22,834 bases of DNA from Priapulus caudatus (lineage: Eukaryota > Priapulida > Priapulimorpha > Priapulimorphida > Priapulidae): positions 360,592 to 383,425 of the forward strand of contig NW_014577142.1 of the NCBI RefSeq assembly GCF_000485595.1, given 5' to 3'. Within the stretch, counting starts at the first letter, position 1; the number at the start of each line of letters is the position of its first letter. The position numbers and the translations under genes are program-made. Below the pieces are notes generated by a model that saw nothing but the letters and a program-made list of their open reading frames with translations, searched no databases and had not been told where the DNA came from. Of the stretch, positions 20,271 through 22,834 are shown piece by piece.

Positions 20271-20625
20271 CTTGTTGTGCGCATTTGTAGCACGAAAGCT
20301 TATTGCCTGCCTAGTTGACTCTGGGCCATGCCATCAAGTGAGAAGATCTAATTCCTTTGTAGGAGTAACATCCAATTCCCTAACAATGTTATAGAAACTG
20401 GACATCCACATCAAATATCGCTCAGGCTTGTCATTGAACTGGGACAGTCTTGTCAACAACAGATATTTTTTTCATTATGTACTTTGTGAAGTCAGACAGC
20501 TCTGGCGTTTGCTTTGGAAGCGGATGAAACTTGGGAGCATTTGGCTTAAGTTGTGGCCGAACATTACCACTTGCTTCTGTTCCGATGTGCTCATCTTCAA
20601 GTTGGTGAGGGTTGTAACTGTCATA
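20271..20625 (-). pseudogene. BEL/Pao Gag DUF1759 region, upstream part
   Basis: The minus strand encodes a Pro-rich linker, then PELSDFTKYIMKK, then (after a frameshift at the T run near 20465-20472) LSQFNDKPERYLMWMSSFYN and VTPTKELDLL, then GPESTRQAIS next to the insertion. The SQFNDKPERYLMW segment is the usual start of DUF1759 Gag. A second slip lies near 20340. Confidence 0.75.
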
Positions 20626-20828
20626 TTATTTATAGTTCATTTTTATTCATTATAGTCGTCATTGCTAATTTTGTCAAGAAAATTATTTATGGAATGTTTT
20701 ATTATTCATTTTATGAAACATACAATAAGTTGACAGTTTTGCGCACACTGACAAGGCATCGATGTCGCTTCAGTCTTGCTCTGATGCAGCCTAGATACTT
20801 CACTAACATATAGTTAGCAGTTCTTCTC
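20626..20828. other. AT-rich stretch inside gag, no coding match
   Basis: Low-GC sequence with no Gag-like frame on the minus strand. It separates the N-terminal Gag frame from the DUF1759 part. It could be degraded linker or a further small insertion; no inverted ends were seen. Confidence 0.35.
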
Positions 20829-21158
20829 CTAGCTGCTGACTGCATTTCTGTTCTGACAGAGGATTGTCTCTATGCTCTCTTCATTTAAAATCCCGTTCAT
20901 CACCTTTAACTCTGCCTTGGCTTCCTCAACCTCGCACTTCGATTCAAGTAGCTTTACATTAACGTTGATATCAGCCTGTCGTCGTAGTAATTCTGCCTCT
21001 TTCTCGGCATATTGCAGTTTAACTTTAGCAGCCTCGGCCTTGACTCTTTGCTTTAGTACTACGGAGCTTAGGTTCGATCCAGCCCTAGGTTTTACTGATG
21101 CCGCAAGGGAATGGGACTTTCTCCCTCCCTTCTCGTTGTTGTAATATGTGTTATCCAT
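20829..21158 (-). pseudogene. BEL/Pao Gag N-terminal coiled coil
   Basis: A 109-codon minus-strand frame that opens with ATG at 21158. A basic Ser-rich start (SVKPRAGSNLSS) leads into a charged helix rich in Lys, Glu and Ala (RVKAEAAKVKLQYAEKEAEL and on). BEL/Pao Gag proteins begin in this way, with a basic Ser-rich segment and then a coiled coil. The frame stops at 20829 before the DUF1759 region, so the full Gag is broken here too. The start is chosen as the first ATG of the open frame. Confidence 0.7.
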
Positions 21159-21437
21159 GACATCTCATAATGATGGAAAACACTTCTACGAATAACTACA
21201 AAACACACTTAATCTATGGGGGACCTAGTTCTTGTAATTCCTGCCTAAAAGAAATGCGCCAGAGCGCAAATCTCAACCACTGATCACTATCTGACAGTAT
21301 ATGTCACTGCATCGTGTCGTGCGCCAAAAACGATGCACACCATCTAGCGGAATCTAATCCAAAATAAAACTTCATGATCCATTGTCATCGTCTAGTGTCA
21401 AGATAAACGAAAATCGCTACGGTGTAACATCATATAT
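21159..21437 (-). other. Leader and possible 5' LTR of the BEL/Pao element
   Basis: This is where the leader and 5' long terminal repeat should lie. On the minus strand a TGTTACACCG motif at about 21433 could be an LTR start. No second LTR exists in the window to compare with, and no primer-binding site was recognised. Confidence 0.25.
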
Positions 21438-21489
21438 GTATATATAAGTATATATGTATGCATACACACACGCACATATATTATATACA
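21438..21489. repeat. AT-rich microsatellite
   Basis: Degenerate TATA/TATG repeat with a short ACACACGCACA tract, leading into the element that starts at 21490. Confidence 0.6.
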
Positions 21490-21935
21490 GGGCATGAAAT
21501 TCCGCCCTCGCCATAATTTACCAGCCCTCACAAATTTTCAAAAATAAAGAGAAGACTGTTTCACTGACTCTTGCTTGTCCGAAAAATGTTGCTGTGTGCG
21601 GCATCGCATAGTAGCTGTTGAACAGACTATGATGCAGATCGTGAATGATGTCCGAAGTGTTTTTGTCAATGTTATGTTTCACTCTTGCATTCTCGATTGT
21701 GATAAAGTTTGACTCAAGTTGCGACTCAAGTTTGAAAATTGTGATAAATTATGGCGTTATATCCTTCGGGTGAAACAATTATGTAGGCTATTTGCTCATT
21801 CATGCTATAAATAAAAATGTAGGTACTCGCTAACACAGCTGAAATCACCGGCTCGGAGGGCCGGTGTTTTGCCAATGTTACTGGCCCTCCAAATAATTTG
21901 CCGGCAAATGCCGGTGGGCCGGTGCTAATTTTACA

Positions 21936-21937
<2 letters not shown>
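21490..21937. mobile_element. Candidate MITE, about 448 bp
   Basis: Begins GGGCATGAAATTCCGCCC. Its other end, read inward, is GGTGTAAAATTAGCACCGG, an imperfect inverted match. TA microsatellite lies on both sides. Inside, at 21846-21866, is a hairpin with perfect 7-bp arms (CACCGGC and GCCGGTG), and further GCCGGTG-type motifs follow. There is no coding capacity. Boundaries rest on the sharp change from microsatellite to complex DNA. Confidence 0.45.
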
Positions 21938-21980
<43 letters not shown>

Positions 21981-22106
21981 AGTAGATAATAGCAGGAGCT
22001 AATAATGACAAATTATTAGCTAATAATGACGAATTGATTTGTCATTATTAGCTCCTGATAATAGGAAACCCTATTATCCCCTATTATTCCATATTATCTA
22101 CTTCTG

Positions 22107-22155
<49 letters not shown>
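21938..22155. mobile_element. Foldback element inside a (TA)n array
   Basis: Between two long TA tracts lies a 136-bp palindromic unit. Outer arms TATCAGAAGTAGATA (21974-21988) and its exact complement (22095-22109) enclose inner arms of 21 bp (21993-22013 and 22037-22057), also exact complements. An extra AT-rich piece on the right (22058-22094) contains a smaller TAATAGG/CCTATTA pair. The shape and TA surroundings fit a small MITE of a TA-targeting family. Confidence 0.65.
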
Positions 22156-22158
<3 letters not shown>

Positions 22159-22270
22159 TCTCGTGGCGGTGCATTTTGATTGGTTCCACCATTTTGATCG
22201 GTCACACAGTACCTACAGTGGCACTCGCTCGTAAGATCTGTGCTCAGCATGAACCTTACCGTGCGGGGTT

Positions 22271-22324
22271 GTGAGATTCCTGCTGAGCACGAAATTCATG
22301 CTCCGTGCTCAGCACGAATCTCAC
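22271..22324. repeat. Inverted repeat, 21-bp arms
   Basis: The arms GTGAGATTCCTGCTGAGCACG (22271-22291) and 22304-22324 are complementary at 20 of 21 positions, with a 12-base loop. A related partial unit (TGCTCAGCATGAA) lies just upstream. It could be a cruciform or a decayed terminal repeat. Confidence 0.7.
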
Positions 22325-22834
22325 CGTGTGCCTTAATCTTGCTGAGTCCATTAGTTAGTTTTTTTCCATTAGTTTTCCTTTGTAAACGCCATTGTCTACA
22401 GAGTCACCACTTAATGACAATGATAGATTCTATAAAACTATCTTGTCATCAACAACGTGTCCTACTTAGTCTGCTGTAGCCTCTTATACGCTTGTCAAAT
22501 GATGCTGTTTGTATTTCTTAAGTGAATCTGATATTTCTATGTAAAATTCATCGTGAACACTATTTCCGGTTATGTCTCAAAGCCAACATTTACAAAAATC
22601 GTTTTTGTTATGATGTAAGCATCTATGATTGTATAGGAATGTCCGTGTTAATAGTAAAATAAAGTAATGTGTTCTTGTAATATATTTTCTCTTAAGACGA
22701 CTATACTTGTAAATGCTGTGAAGTTGGTGCTTTTTTTAGGCTAGCTTACCACCGCTGTTTGACTATAGCGATTACGTAAGTTCATGATAGGCCGGCAGCG
22801 CTGTTGGCGCGCGGAGGCAATACAGTATCAGCGT
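22325..22834. other. No gene seen; one AATAAA candidate
   Basis: AT-rich DNA without supported exons. An AATAAA at 22658-22663 followed by GT-rich sequence (GTAATGTGTTCTTG) could be a plus-strand poly(A) site, but no gene is seen upstream of it. Confidence 0.35.

Larger units (their letters stand above)
17682..21158 (-). mobile_element. Decayed BEL/Pao LTR retrotransposon
   Basis: On the minus strand the order is Gag coiled coil, Gag DUF1759 region, zinc knuckles, aspartic protease (DUF1758 type), linker, reverse transcriptase. This is the BEL/Pao order. Frameshifts, stops and a nested transposon break the polyprotein into at least eight frames. The reverse transcriptase ends soon after its first catalytic Asp motif, and RNase H and integrase are not seen. 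Long terminal repeats could not be demonstrated. This copy is not functional as written. Confidence 0.85.

Noticed and set aside
21159-21437. Definite LTR
   Set aside because: There is no second copy for comparison and no clear primer-binding site; kept only as a low-confidence region.

Overview
The window looks like nuclear DNA of an invertebrate animal. It shows GT-AG introns of about 50-700 bp, an integrin beta gene (a metazoan adhesion receptor family), a BEL/Pao LTR retrotransposon, small non-autonomous DNA transposons, and long CA, GA and TA microsatellites. No prokaryotic operon, tRNA, rRNA or CRISPR was found. The species cannot be named from sequence alone.

Layout. (1) 1-300: microsatellite with a very GC-rich block. 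(2) 1115-3814, plus strand: the 3' part of an unrecognised gene in five phase-compatible exons. Two are tandem paralogous exons built of an 11-residue Gly-Asp repeat; these are followed by a polybasic, cysteine-bearing exon and two C-terminal exons. No first exon or signal peptide was found. (3) 4205-4890: a 48-bp satellite made of two 24-bp half units. (4) 7752-6273, minus strand: the last three exons of an integrin beta gene. They encode the end of the beta-tail domain, then the transmembrane helix with the HDRRE membrane-proximal motif, then the NPLY/NPAF tail and stop. Phases match across both introns. (5) 8083-12400: a GA/CA microsatellite, then partial copies (R1, R2, R3) of a repeat whose far end carries BEL/Pao reverse-transcriptase sequence. 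R2 and R3 are a tandem duplication with a period near 960 bp. (6) 12401-12425: a 25-N gap. (7) 12426-15535: a noisy inverted copy of 7906-4880, including error-filled copies of all three integrin exons. (8) 16040-21158: another repeat copy (R4) running into a decayed minus-strand BEL/Pao element with gag, zinc knuckles, protease and a truncated reverse transcriptase. Its gag is split by a 476-bp DNA transposon. (9) 21490-22109: two small non-autonomous elements set in TA microsatellite.

The two host genes converge, with 3' ends facing each other across the satellite. The integrin gene's upstream exons are absent; the place where they should lie is filled by microsatellite and retroelement repeats. 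The many single-base indels between about 9.5 and 16.7 kb look like uncorrected long-read sequence. The inverted duplication may therefore be an assembly artefact and should be tested before any biological reading.

The most novel coding signal is the 11-residue Gly-Asp repeat protein. The firmest gene call is the integrin beta 3' end.
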